From the NCBI GenBank assembly GCA_963070105.1, contig OY718803.1, forward strand, positions 955,501-1,019,500: 64,000 bases of DNA, given 5' to 3'. The DNA is from Litomosoides sigmodontis. Its lineage: Eukaryota; Nematoda; Chromadorea; Rhabditida; Onchocercidae. The number at the start of each line of letters is the position of its first letter. The stretch's first letter is position 1. Below the pieces are notes generated by a model, which saw nothing but the letters and a program-made list of their open reading frames with translations, did no database searches and had not been told where the DNA came from. The translations under genes and the position numbers were made by a program. Shown piece by piece: positions 39,501-52,794 of the stretch.

Positions 39501-42310
39501 TCTGTCTCGGAATTCGAGATTTCCTATTTCAGATTGATGAACCACGCGAAATTTCCTTTAACATTTTAATGATTTTTTTTTTTTAGGTTTAACATTTTAC
39601 AGTCACGTTTCTCACAAAATTCACTGCACCCTTTGCCTCATCTCAAATACATGCTAACCATATGTTTCCAATCACTGAACTGTCAATTTCTAATGAATAA
39701 ACGAAGCTGTTTGAAATCAAAAAAAGATTGAGAAAGAGAGAGCGAGAGAGAGACGGCAAGAGGAAAAAAAAACGGCGAGAGAGTTTTTATTTCATTATCA
39801 CTACAATGTAGTTAGTGAATCCATTTAGTTAGCCAGATTTAAATTTCATTCTGGATGTGGTAACTTAAATGTAACATCTTGTTTCGGATGAATTGATACA
39901 GTTCGATGATGTGCACCAGTTTTCCTGAAATATCGCACACACTCATCCTCATCCTATTTCACCTAATCCGCACCAGATGTTATCGTTACCGCTCTTGTTG
40001 TCATCGTTTCCTGTCCCTTTTTGTGATTATCATTCCGGTCGATTGGCCGTCACGGTCATCGTACCTCGCCAGCCATACAATGATAACTGTAAACTGTATT
40101 ATTTTGAAACACTTGCAAAAAAAAAGATCTTTTCCTAATCATCTTTCTTCATAAATGCACGAAATTTACAGTCAATAAGTTTGAAATGAAATAAAATAAA
40201 ATTAAATAAAATGAAATGAAATGAAATGCATTTGAAAAGAATTAGACAGTAATAATAGCAACTAAGATATTCTCAATTAAATAAGCACTTCTGTTCGAAG
40301 AGTTTCATTTGCAATATTAATTTCTAATTAAATCTTGCAGTTTATTTTAAAGAAGAGAATTGGAAGAAAGTGGAAGGATATAGGAATAGAGAGAGAGAAG
40401 AAAAAAAGGGATGAGACTAATGTAAAAAAATATTTTCATACTTTTTGACGAGAGTACCATGTCAAATTTCACTCTAAAATTGATTTGCTGAAATAAATTG
40501 AACAATTATTATTTCTAATACGTAATTTTTGAGAATTAAAAAAAAATATTGATAGGAAAAAAGCAGAACAATTCCTCTCTAACGCTTTGATCTTTGCTAA
40601 TTTCCATTTACTCCTCAAAGTGCATTTTTTTTTCCAGCTGTTTCTGTTCACGAAGGTAAATTCCATTCAATTAAGATATGTTAATTAAGCGATGATTGAT
40701 AGCAAAAACATTTCGACATCTTTTACTCATAAAATGAAACGATCAATGGAACAATTGAGTACTGTGGTAACAGTAACTGTTCCCATTTCAGTTGCACCGT
40801 TGTACGGTATAAATTGTCTTAAATGAGTGAAAACTGGAAGTATAAAATGATTTACAACGATGCATTTAATATCGGTTGGTAATGATAATTTACGATGTAA
40901 ACTACTTGGATGCAAGCCATCCTCGTAAAATATCGATGATGCAATGAACTGACTGACCTTCGCTTGGTAATGCTTAAGTTAGTTATCATTTGAGCACTGA
41001 CAAACTAATTCCTTCATTCCTGATATCTAATCACAAATGATAAGGATAATTGTTAGTGGAACAGTTATGGCACAGGATGAATTCAGGCCAATAATTCCTC
41101 GGCTACGGCTAAATTGTAAAACATCGCTTTAAATTCGAATTAAAATTTAGCTATAAAAGGCGCAACACGTCTTACGTTATCCATGCTTTCCGTCTTATTT
41201 GTTTATTTTTTATTTTTTTGCTTGATTTCAAAAGATCAGTAGATTACGTACGATACGATACGTTCAGTTGTTGACTGTAACTTTAATAAGTATCATTATT
41301 ATAAAGTCATTACTGTAGGTGTAATTATTGTTGTGCAATTATCGCAATCATATTAATTAAAATGTTGCATGTAAATGATAACATTTTGCACTTTACTTCT
41401 AATTTAATTTAATTCTAAAATACACGAAGACTAAGAATGGATAAGTTTTAATTCAGTTAAACTTTCGAAATATTCCTTAATTTAGTCAAGGATCGCAGAG
41501 AAAATTATTTCGTTTTTGAAACTGTTAAATATTCGACAAATTTTTGCTAAAATAACAGTGTACACTTATTAAACAATCTCTCACTTATTTGTTGATTTAA
41601 TTTTTTGCTTAAAAAAATTTTTTTGAAACGAAACAACGAATTCTGTCAAGTGCTCAATTCATCAGTTTACTACACCCTTGTGATGTGACAATGCATAGAT
41701 TTTTTGAACAATTTGGAATCGTTTCGATAGCTGAACTGGACGAATGAACAGACAATTGATTGGAATGTCACATGGATGAAAGGAGCAGTGGACATAGTTC
41801 AAGTTGAAGTGACCATATTCCATCTTCATGTTAAATAAACATAATTTATCATCTCTTACAATCTCATTTCCAACGGATGGGAAAATGCTCTTACCTTACT
41901 TGTTATCATAAACAAATTAGTTCATCCTGTCATTTGCCAATTATTATCATGCAAATCTAACTGATACAATTTGATGAATAATCGATGAGTTGCTTTCTTT
42001 TTTTTTTTAAAGATTAATATCAATGATCGATTGGAGAATTGTAATTAAAATTAATTTCACCTCCGATATTTTAGAAAATATTTGAAGATGAAGCATTCAA
42101 GTTAAAGAGCAAAATTTCAAGCGATTATTATCAATCTCGTAATTTTCAACTAATTGACAAGAAAAAAGAAGACAACAATTGAACTATGATAATTTATTAT
42201 GGGCTGACAAAAATTAAATTTAAATTTAAGAAAAATTACTTTAAATGAAATAATCAAAAAGCCACTACCACCTCCTTCACCATCTCTTCCTCCTCCCTCC
42301 TCCTTACTCA

Positions 42311-42337
42311 TCCCCCCCCCCCACCCTCTCCCCCCCG
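42311..42337 (-). other. G-quadruplex-capable G-run cluster (- strand)
   Basis: The + strand reads a run of 12 C, then ACCC, TCT, then 7 C and G, within a CT-rich segment. The - strand therefore has at least four runs of three or more G within 27 bases. That fits the usual quadruplex pattern and is striking in such AT-rich DNA. Folding is an inference. Confidence 0.6.
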
Positions 42338-43329
42338 AATTTCTCATCTTCCATCTTCTTCTTCTTCTGTTCACCAGAAGTAATGGAATCGGCAAGATCA
42401 AAAAAGGCCCTGTCATATAACCGTCACCCACTGTACACACTTCATTTGCAATCATTTCTCGCTTTTGTTAACATGATTGAGTGGTATGTGTGTGGATGCG
42501 TGTACGCATCTGCGTGTTGTAGGATTTTTTTTTCTTCATACGTACACATCACAGCCTATTTCAGTTTCACGTCTATCATTTATCTATTTAAATTGTATGG
42601 CAAGATTTATTTCATTTCATCAATCATTGAAAAAATTTTTTCCCTCTATCCCTCTCTCTCTCTCTCTCTCTCCTTCTTCTGTTTTTTATGCGGCATGTTG
42701 TAAAGAGATGAATGAGAATGTTTAACCTTGCCATAGTTTGTGTGTGGCATTGGTGGGATTAGCAAGTGATGCAAAACTCTGTCTGAGTGACCCCTAATTG
42801 ATCGGTACATATGCCGCAAAGAAATCTTCTTTCACATTTGATTATCATCATCGGATAATCAAATCCGTATTTTCATGGTAAGAAGCTAATTCCATTTATG
42901 CAAATCGCAGTGTTATGAATTTTAAGCTGAAATGCAAAAAAAAAAAGAAACGATTCTTCTAAATGTTTAGACGGTTTTCTTTCTCTCCCTCCATCTCTCT
43001 CTCTCTCTCTTTCTCTTTTATTATACTTGACCTTGTATGACCTATAATTTCCACGTTTCCTCATTCTTTCACCTACGAAATTTTGTTGCAATTTCAAGTG
43101 CTCCTAATCTCTTCCACTCCAATCTACTACGACTGATAGTAAACAGTGGTTGAAAGCTACAAAAGTAGCTTTCAGGAAAAGAGGAAAGCAACTGGAAAAA
43201 ATTAAATCAAATTTAACAAAATTACAATTAAATGTAAGTTCATCGACCAACAACTTCTCATTCATTTCTTTTTCGAATTTGTTAAAAAAAAGGGGGAAAA
43301 ATTGAAACTGCTTAGATAACATTGTTGCA

Positions 43330-43465
43330 GCGACAGTTCCATTCATCATCATCAGTGCCACCATCATTATCACTATTATCATCATCATCATCACCATTAT
43401 CATTATCACAATCATTATTATTATTATCATAACAAACGTCGCTACCATCATTATCATCATCATCG
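43330..43465. repeat. ATC/ATT imperfect trinucleotide repeat
   Basis: About 135 bp of CATCATCATTATCA-type units, imperfect and interrupted. The long Asp/Asn- or Met/Ile-rich frames across it are artefacts. Confidence 0.85.
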
Positions 43466-45456
43466 CTGTGAATTCCAGTTAGATAAAAAGAAAAAACACG
43501 TAGGAAATGACGCGTTTTTATGAGACGCATTTTCTCCGCTTTACTCGAACAAAAAATGAAAGCAAAAAAAAGGAACAAAATTTTGAAAGAGAAAAATAAG
43601 TATGCAAGTGAAAGTGATGGATGAATGCGCAAAATAATTTTAATATCAAAATATTTTTTTCACGCCTATACACGCAACAACACAACGTACGTAAATAGAA
43701 AGGGCGCCAAACGTATGCACGCGTGCATGCAACGCAATGTAACACTGAACCGCAAAATTAATCATTTATTGTTTGCTGTCAACCTGGTTTAATCACTCAC
43801 ATTACTGTAGGCAAATTCCACGAAAGATACTAACCAAACACTTCAATTAATTGGAGTTGGAATTTTTGTTAATGAATGAAAATGAATTTAAGGACCAAGA
43901 AATTCAAAAAAAATTTTTTTCTCTCATAACACGTATTTTTTGTTGCAAAAAAAACTTGCAAATTTTTGTAATAAAAAGTTCACAATTTTTTTCATTAGTT
44001 AAATACATATATGAAATAATTTTATTGTAAAATTATCAAAATAAATATGTCCCCCTTCATTTTTCAATTGCAATTGAATTAAATTTGCATTTCTCGACTA
44101 TATTTGATGTAAAAATTGTTTACATATGTCTTTAAATGGTTTGCAAAATTGCCTCAATCTCATATCTACACATATATCATCGCATCGTCATCCTTACCCT
44201 CTCTCCCTCTCCCTCCCTCTCTCTCTCTCTCTCTTTTCGTAAAAATCTTAAAAAGCTTACTGTTCTAAAAGATTAAAGCTTTCAGATATTATAATAAGAA
44301 AGCGGAGATGTTAATGATGACGATGGGAAATAAGCTAACCACTAACCATATTAAGTCTTATCCGATTTCAACAATTTCAACGACTACTTCCACCACCTAA
44401 ATCTAATCTAACTAGCAGCTGTAGTAGGAGCACAGTAGTTTGTTATTGAGATGATAGTGAGCGGTAGAAGTGAAGGCAATATTATAATACTATTTACCGC
44501 TTGATTATGACGAGTTAAAAATAAATGAATTCAAAACAATGGAACTCTAAATTAAGCTAAGCTATTCAAAATTAGACTAGGATTTTAAACTAACCTAAAA
44601 ATTGGTTTGTTCTTTCACTCCTCTTTCTCTCCAAAACATTCTGAAATTGAGGAGAATCAACAGTTTCGTTTTTCCCACGCCCCACCGTATACCATCTCAT
44701 TTCTCCTCCTCCACTTTTTAACATTTTTGAAAATAAAAAAAGTAGTAAAAAGTGCTGGAAAATTCGATAAGAAAAAATGAACTCCTTCAATTATTTATTT
44801 AAATTTCCATTGTCAAGTTTAGATTTTCTTAATTTTCAAAATTTTGCTTTTTTTGCATTTTAAAAATTTATTTTAGAAAAAATAACAATTTAACTAATCA
44901 ATCAATATTGCTAACAAATTTATTCTCCAATCACTTAATATCATTAGACTTTTCGTTTTGCATGTTTTTCCATAGCAATAAGAAATTACGATGAGGTAGA
45001 AAAGAGAGAGAGAGAGAGAGGGAGAGAAATAGATACTTTACCTTATTTTACCGCACTTCTCCATGCCTTCTTTTATTGAAAATATTTTTTGTAATTTTGT
45101 CATTGAATGCAATAAATGTTGAAAACATTCGTCCATAATTTTTGATGTTTAATTTACTTCTTCGTCGCACAATAATGTTTGTTTTTTTTGTTTTTTGTAA
45201 ATTGCTTTTTTTTGGATGATTTATATCCAAGCAATCTTCGAGAAACATTTGATAAATAATTTTTTCGAAATTCGAAGCACTGATTACCCACACACAGAGA
45301 CATAATCGTCAGTTATCTTGAATTCGATTGAACAAATTATAAAACCTCGAAAAATATTTGTCACTCATTGCCGTGTTAATTAATTAGTATTTTAATGTAA
45401 TTGCTTGCTTCAAATTACCTTCAAGAAGTTTTTATAGAAAATAAAGAAATTCACAA

Positions 45457-45458
<2 letters not shown>

Positions 45459-45541
<83 letters not shown>
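45459..45541. repeat. (AC)n microsatellite
   Basis: About 41 uninterrupted AC units, the longest CA array in the window, about 1.7 kb beyond the 3' end of the Iroquois coding region. The His-Thr repeat frame across it is an artefact. Confidence 0.97.
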
Positions 45542-45543
<2 letters not shown>

Positions 45544-46858
45544 CACAACATACGAAGGAATAAAAAGAAGAAAACAGTTAATTTAATAAAACAGCTAAAT
45601 TACAATTCATTTTACATGAAATTAAAAAAGAGAAAAGTTCAAAAAATTTTGTGCAACTTTTCCTCTCGCACAATTAAAAACACTGTGTGCAAGAGGAGGG
45701 AAGAGCAACAAATTCGCTTTGCCTCTATAGAACAAAAGTAACATTAAATTAACAGTGAAATAATACATCTAGAAAAAACAGATTAAATAGCTTCCAGTAG
45801 GCACTTTCTAATTTGAACGAAAAAGCTGAAATTTCAAAAGAGGAAAAAAAGAAAAATAAAGGAACCCGCTTTGCAAAGAAAAAAAACCAAAAAAAAAGAC
45901 AACAACAAACCTTTACGGCTAAATTCAAGAAGAGGAAAAAAATTGAAAAAAATTTTTCTACCTTTCCACCTATGGAATTTCACATGAAATGGGAAAAAAA
46001 AACTTTGAAACTTGAAATTTCCCCTCCAACAAAAATAATTGATGTAAATTTAATTTATCATTCATTTAATTCATTTATCAAACACAGTTTTCCATCATCG
46101 TCCGGAAATGCAAAAAAAAAACGAAGAAAATTTTAAAAGAAAAAGGGAAGAATTATGTAAAGTTAAATTTCATTGCGAATATTCGTTATTGTTGCTGCAA
46201 TATTTAGAGCTCTAACGAAACAGAAAAAACATTTCATAATAAATATTCGAAATGGATTAACTTGATGTGATTTACAACAAACGGAAGTTTCATCACAAAT
46301 TAAGCTTTACCATTTTATTTTCATTTTTCAATTAACATTTTCAGGTTGTTGCATTTTTTGCACTAAATTTTCATCTGAAAAAAACAAAAAAAAATACAAA
46401 CATTAACAGTAAAATTAGTGTCCAAAATTTTTACTTCAAAATAAAAATCAAACAATAATTTCCGAAATTCTTTACTTAACAGAAATGACATCATCATAGC
46501 AAGCGAAATATTTTATAGAAATGACAATTGGGAAAAAAAAACAAAAACAAAAGAATGCTTTCTCTTTCTCTCGCTTTCCGCTTCGTTCCTCGTCTGAAAA
46601 CGGCAAAAAAAAAGACGAAATGGAAATAAATCCAATCAGAAATGATTTTTGATGAAAAGCGAAAATAAAATGAAAATGAAAATTAGGATATGCACCGCTT
46701 ATCATCATTATTCATTAGTGTTGTGTGATAATGATTGCTGCTGCAAACATTTATCAGTTATTTATAGCCCTTCTTTCTCGTTCCCTTTTTGCAGTAATAA
46801 TTGTAGCAATAATTAATTAGCATAATAAATAATGGCAAACAATATGCTCCTATTACAT

Positions 46859-46880
46859 GCGTGTGTGTGTGTGTGTGTGA
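46859..46880. repeat. (GT)n short microsatellite
   Basis: About ten GT units about 330 bp downstream (on the gene's strand) of the Iroquois stop codon, so probably in its 3' UTR or just past it. Confidence 0.9.
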
Positions 46881-47206
46881 TGCAAAAATGAATGAGAGTG
46901 AGGCGAAGCAAAACAAACAATGAACGTAATTATTTCAATTTAAAATTCAATTCAAATTATCATTTCACTGATAATACAAGAATGATTGTTGTTTGAGCAG
47001 TGTTCCATTTTCCGAACATCCCTCTTCTCCTCCTACCATTTCCCGCTGCTCTCCCTCCCCCCTCTCTTCCCTCATTCTACCGTCATTTGAGAAAAAATTT
47101 GATCTGTTATTGTTATTGTTGTTGCTGCTGTTGCTTGTTGTTTACTGTCGTAGAGAGGAGAGGAAAGATTTGTTGATCATACATTTATGTATTTTGAAAC
47201 AGTAAA

Positions 47207-47310
47207 TTAATACAATGAATGCTCCCACGATTTATCACTACTACTTTTACTTCCTTTACTATCATTTGGCGAATTTTCGTTATCACAATCAATATTGCTA
47301 TTGTTGTTAC

Positions 47311-47354
<44 letters not shown>

Positions 47355-50300
47355 GTTGCAATGGTCATCATTCGCTCATTGGTTAGCATTGTCGTTGTTG
47401 TTGTAGGCGCTATTGCTGTTGTTGTTGCTATTGTTGATGGTGATAGTATTGCAGGTGTAATTGGACTTACTGTTGTGGATTTTTGTGTTCGCCATTGTGA
47501 AATCGGTCCTAAAAAAAAAGAATGCACATATGTGTAAAGTTTAATTAATTAAATTTAATTAATGAAATATTTATATTAAATTACAGTTTAATTAACAGGA
47601 AATGTTTTTTTTTAAATAAGAAATTAGTCATAAAAAATCGTTCGATAAAATCATTTGTTGAATTTAGGATTTAGTATACTTGTTCGTGTGCGTCTGTGTG
47701 TGTATTGTTTGCTCACATATTTATTATTGCTAATTATCTTCTCAATGCTTATTTGCATATTTACTTACTCACTCACTCTATTTAATTAACTAAACCCATC
47801 TCACACATATACACACTGTATCTCTCTCTCCCTCTCTTTCCCTCTCTCTCCTCTCATCATTTCCTCTCCTAAGCCTTTTCAAATATAATACTCATTGTTA
47901 GCTTAAAGAAAAATTATGATATATTGACAACAAATGTCTTAGTGAATGAAAAGAAATAACAATGTGAAAGATGATATCTACATTTATTGAAATAATTAAC
48001 ACATAAATTGCATTAATTAATTAACTAATTAATTTCTTTTTCTGTTCACTACCTTCTTTAATTGTAATTCTTGTTAGTAAATGTAAATGCTAAACAAACA
48101 AATATTTTATGAAATTAAAATTACAACAAACCATAAAAGTTTCATTTCGCTCTAATTCAGATTACTTCAAATTTTTGCTTTAAATTTCAAGCACCACTAA
48201 TTAATGCGACATCTAATTGAGGTAAAAAAAATGCTAACTTTAATTAATTACTTTCAATTAATCAGCTCAAAAGATCATGTTTGATGTTGTAAAGTGGAAA
48301 ATACGAAGAAATAGTGAAATGTAAATGGGAAAAGCGTGATCCGGATGAGGCAAGTTCAGCCTCATCCGGATATTCCATTCCGGTTGCTGAGTTCATTTCA
48401 CTCTTGGACAGACACTTCTCAAGCATTCATTTACACCATCTATCAAATGAATGTAATTTCTTGCGAGCGCAAAAGTCGTATCACTTGGATGTTCCTCATT
48501 TGTTCTTATTATCATATTATCATTGTCATTATCACCATCAATATCACCGTTGAAATGCTCCTTCTTCCTCCTACATCTCTGTTATCAGTAGCACAGGTGT
48601 TTTTTTTGGTATTAGCATTTCAAATGATGCAATTGTGTGTTTTTCGTTATTTCAATAATAAATAATAAATATCCATATAAATGTATGTATGTGTGTGTGT
48701 TACACGCACACAAAGAGAGAGAGGGAGAGAGAGGGGGAGAGAGAGAAAGGGAGAAATGAATAAAAGTATAATATATGCCTTACAAGGACAGACATTTTTC
48801 TGAGGATTCTTTGCCTCCTAATCGAGCGGTACAATCAACCAAAAATCCTTCTTGCCTCTGTTTCTTTCCCAGTAAAACATTACTAAACGAAACTGATTCA
48901 TTTCCATTTTCGAGAAGGAGAGAGAGAGGGAGGGAGAGAGGAAGATACAGAGAGAGAGAGAGAGTAATAATAATAACAACAATAGAAATCTGTCATTCCT
49001 TTCCATTGTCATCGTCAACCTCGATAAAAGCTGAACGTATGAAACGTATTGAACGTCAAATTGTGCGTGTTGACAAACGAGAAGAATCGTCAACCATATG
49101 TTGTGTGACAAGGATAATATTCGAATTTTATGCATTGCTTTCAAAATTTCTTTGTTGTTCATAAAAATTTTGAACGGATTTGAAATGAGAAGATTAATTT
49201 GATTAAAGAATGTAGAGGATAACGTCAAACACACACACACACCCACACCCACTCACGTTAATTACGTTTGATTTTTTTGTTTATTAAATTTAAGGAACAC
49301 TAATACCATGTAGTAGGACATTATCGAACTTTTCCCTTCCCTCATCCCCTCTACCGCTCCTCCTTCCCTCCTCCTACTCCCCCTCCCCCTCTTTCAATTA
49401 CCTTTTTAATCATCTAATTAGAAGGAGTAGCGCTGTGGGGGGGGGGAGGAGGGTATAGAGAGTAATAATAATAAAAATGATGATAATAATAACAATCATC
49501 ATGTGATAACAACAATAGCAACAGCAGTGATAATAATGATAAGAGTGATAACAGATTGATCTGTCTCATCGTCATCATAATTATTTGTATGACATTGCTG
49601 TCAGTTATCTGCTGTTTACAACTTACACACACTAATAATACACTAAATGAGGAAGCCTAAATGTTGACCTGAATTATTTGGAATTATTCCTCATCGTTCA
49701 CATCTATCAGTTAATGTACACGCACACGCACACACACACACGCACGCACACACGCACGCACACACACGCACACACACACACACAGGCATGAGAGAGGGAG
49801 TGGGAGAAGAGGAAAGTGATATTATCTATCCGAACATCTCTTTATGATTATCATCTGATGGTGATTCATTCATCTGTTAACATAACGATGATAAATGCAA
49901 TGATAAGAATGATAACGAAAATGTTACAACGAAATTAAGTATTAAATTTAAAATTACATTTTTCAGTTTTCCTTTTTTCGAAACGACACATCGAGCAATG
50001 ATAGTGATGTGTGTGACAAGAATGTAAATGGGTAGTGGAGAGGAGAGAGAGCAACAAAAAAAAAAAGCGAAAGATGAAAGGAAATGATGAAGAAAATATT
50101 AGAGAAAAATTTAGCGCTAAATTTAAAATGAAAATTTTCATTCTCTCAAACTACACCACTTCTTTTCCTCTCGTTCATTTTCCACACATATGAATGAAAT
50201 ATTAAAATGAAAATGTATGCGCACTGCCTGTGCTGCATTGCTATTAATGATAATGAATAATTTGTCATTTTTCCATTGCTAAAATTTGCTTGCAATAACA

Positions 50301-52746
50301 ATTGCTAACTTCCTTAAAATTTCACTTCTTTTTTTTTTTAAAAATTTCTTGCTTTTTTTTTAAAAAAAAATCCCTCGTTACATTTTATTTCATTTACTTT
50401 CTCTCACTACATATATCATTTGAAAACAAAAAAAAAACGAAAAAAAAAGGGAGCAAGCGTCATTACGACGAAGGGAGAATTGACTTCCTTGTTGTACTTA
50501 CCATCTTTTTTTTTTTTCATTATCAGTTAATTCAAACATATGCTGTAATCAGCGCAGTGATAGCCTGTACCGGTGGTGAGAGAGAGAGAGAGGGTGGAGA
50601 GGTTGCGAAGAGATAGCAAAGAGGTGAATTTGTTGATATTAAGTTTGAAATTATGCAACAAAATCCTTCACCTATTTGTTAGGTAGTATTTCAAATGTTC
50701 TTTCAACGTTTTTTTTTTTGCTTTTCTTCTTTTCCCTCCTCTCACTCTCTCTACACCATAAATATCTTGTTTTCAGCATTTGCAATTACAATAGCAAAAA
50801 AAAAAATGGCAAAATTCGTCCTATTTTTTGATCTTTCGCTCTTTCAAATATTTATGCAATAGGTATTATTCAGACAGAGAGAGAGAGATGGAGAGAGTAG
50901 AGATTATTCCCTAAGACATTGCATTTAGCTTACTGTTATCAGTGAAAAATGAAAATTTGTCATCATTTAATTAAAATATTTGAATTTTTAATTTCAATTA
51001 TCAATATGCAAATGTGTAATAGGAGATATTATGTTATATCAATGAATAATTCTGTTTACGACGATATCCGAAATCAATTAGCATAAAAATCGTACTATAT
51101 TTTAATTTTAATATAACTATTGTACCCATTTTGAGATCTAATTTACGCATCCTGAGACTATGAATTTCGAATTCAGCGTAGCAAACAAAAACTGAGTCTT
51201 GGAAGAAACGAAAAATATCAAATTTCGAAATTAGTAAGGCAGAATAATCAATGAAATAAATTTAGACAGACAGATGGACATCGGTGAAATTGATGAAATG
51301 TAATTTTACAATAAATAATTAATCAAATTGAGCATGGAAAAGATAGAATGAGTGACGGACTAACCATTAGATTGTGAGGTACATGGTGGCGCTGACAAAT
51401 GTGTAGTGGACATTGAGTGATGTGATGGTGGTGGTGGTGGTGGCGGTGGTGGCGGCGGTGGCACACCTGGCATTACGGAACCCATAAACATGGGATTGAA
51501 GAGTACGGGTGGTGGACGAATTTGACTTGCCTGTGCCATCATTGTTAGCAGTTCAGGCCTAGGAAATGGCATTCGAACAGCCATAGCCATAGCTAGCTGT
51601 TGCTGCTGCCACGGATGGAATTGTAGAAAATGCTGAGGAATTTGTCCATTAACAGCACCACTGATGGTTGAAGCACTTGGAGGTAGCAATTGCGGTTGCG
51701 GTTGCGGTTGCGGTGGTTGAGGTTGCAGTGGTTGTTGTGGTGGTACAATGCTAATCATAGATGGAGCAGCAGTGCAAGTTGAATCTAACGACGGTGGTAT
51801 GGAATCACGACCATCACTCCATGACTTCCTCTCAGCTAACGTTGATGCTCGTTCGTCGTCATCTTTACTACTTCCGCATCCGATCCTACCACCACCACCA
51901 CCACCACCACCACCACCACCGCCACCACCACCACCGCCACCACCGCTACCGCCACCACTGCTACTACTATTACAACTATTTCCCTCTCCGGCACAACTCG
52001 ATGATAATGTTTCCGCAATCGACCAAATTTTCGTTTTTTTAGGCGTCGATACGGTTGATGCTGACGACCTGGGTATATTACACGGTGGTGGTGTTACTGA
52101 TTTCGAGTGTACATCACCGGATGCATCTAAAAGCAATTATCCAATAAGCATAATGATAAATACAATAATAATGCTTAAGACATTAATTCAGTAATAGTTA
52201 AGAACAGCAATTTGTAATAATTAATAATAATAATGATGATATAATTAGTAGTAGTGGTAAATATTCGATTGAATTGCATATTATTGATCTGAGTAATTCG
52301 TAATGTTCGAAATTGAAAAGGCGTTTTCGAAGGTTACGCGTGGGATGAAATTGGGTAATTAATCCTTTGGTAATTAAGTATGTAATTTTACCTTGTTCAC
52401 TGGAATCATTGATTACAACAGAGATATCACCATCGGATGCACTGCTGCACGGTCGATCGGAATGATTTTGCTCCGATGATGCATCAATATCGCCTAAATC
52501 GTCGTCGTCATCTTCACCAGGTCGATTACGTGGTGACCACGTCATCTTGTTCTCCTTCTTCAGCCGTCGACGAGCATTTGCAAACCATGTTGAGACCTGA
52601 ATTTATCCCTCTATCCTATTCGTTTGCTTATTAATTATTAAACAAAAAAACAAGCTATAAATTGATTGTATGCTTCACTAACTAGCCAATCCAATTCACT
52701 AACATATTACTTTAGCAAATTTTTTTTTTCACTATTTATCTTATTA

Positions 52747-52794
<48 letters not shown>

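Larger units (their letters stand above)
36527..47206. other. Long non-coding stretch between the convergent RhoGEF and Iroquois genes
   Basis: About 10.7 kb without a supportable gene. It contains the RhoGEF 3' flank, the Iroquois 3' flank, GTAG-type repeats (38.29-38.36 kb), ATC/ATT trinucleotide repeats (43.33-43.46 kb), CT/GA tracts, a C-run cluster (42311-42337) and a CA array (45459-45541). A slightly GC-richer patch at 39930-40080 is noted as a finding. Reading frames here are short and low-complexity. Confidence 0.6.

Noticed and set aside
39906..40154. 82-codon + strand frame
   Set aside because: Hydrophobic, no recognisable domain, no splice context; the GC-richer patch itself is reported as a finding.
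47215..47537. + strand frames of Cys/Leu runs
   Set aside because: Antisense of the poly-Asn-coding Iroquois last exon.
48314..48665. 79- and 109-codon + strand frames
   Set aside because: They overlap in different frames, become Tyr/His- or Ile-rich low complexity, and sit in an intron of an opposite-strand gene.
51748..52194. 148-codon + strand frame with poly-Pro
   Set aside because: It is the antisense shadow of the Iroquois exon and its poly-Gly codons; the - strand frame has homology and splice sites.
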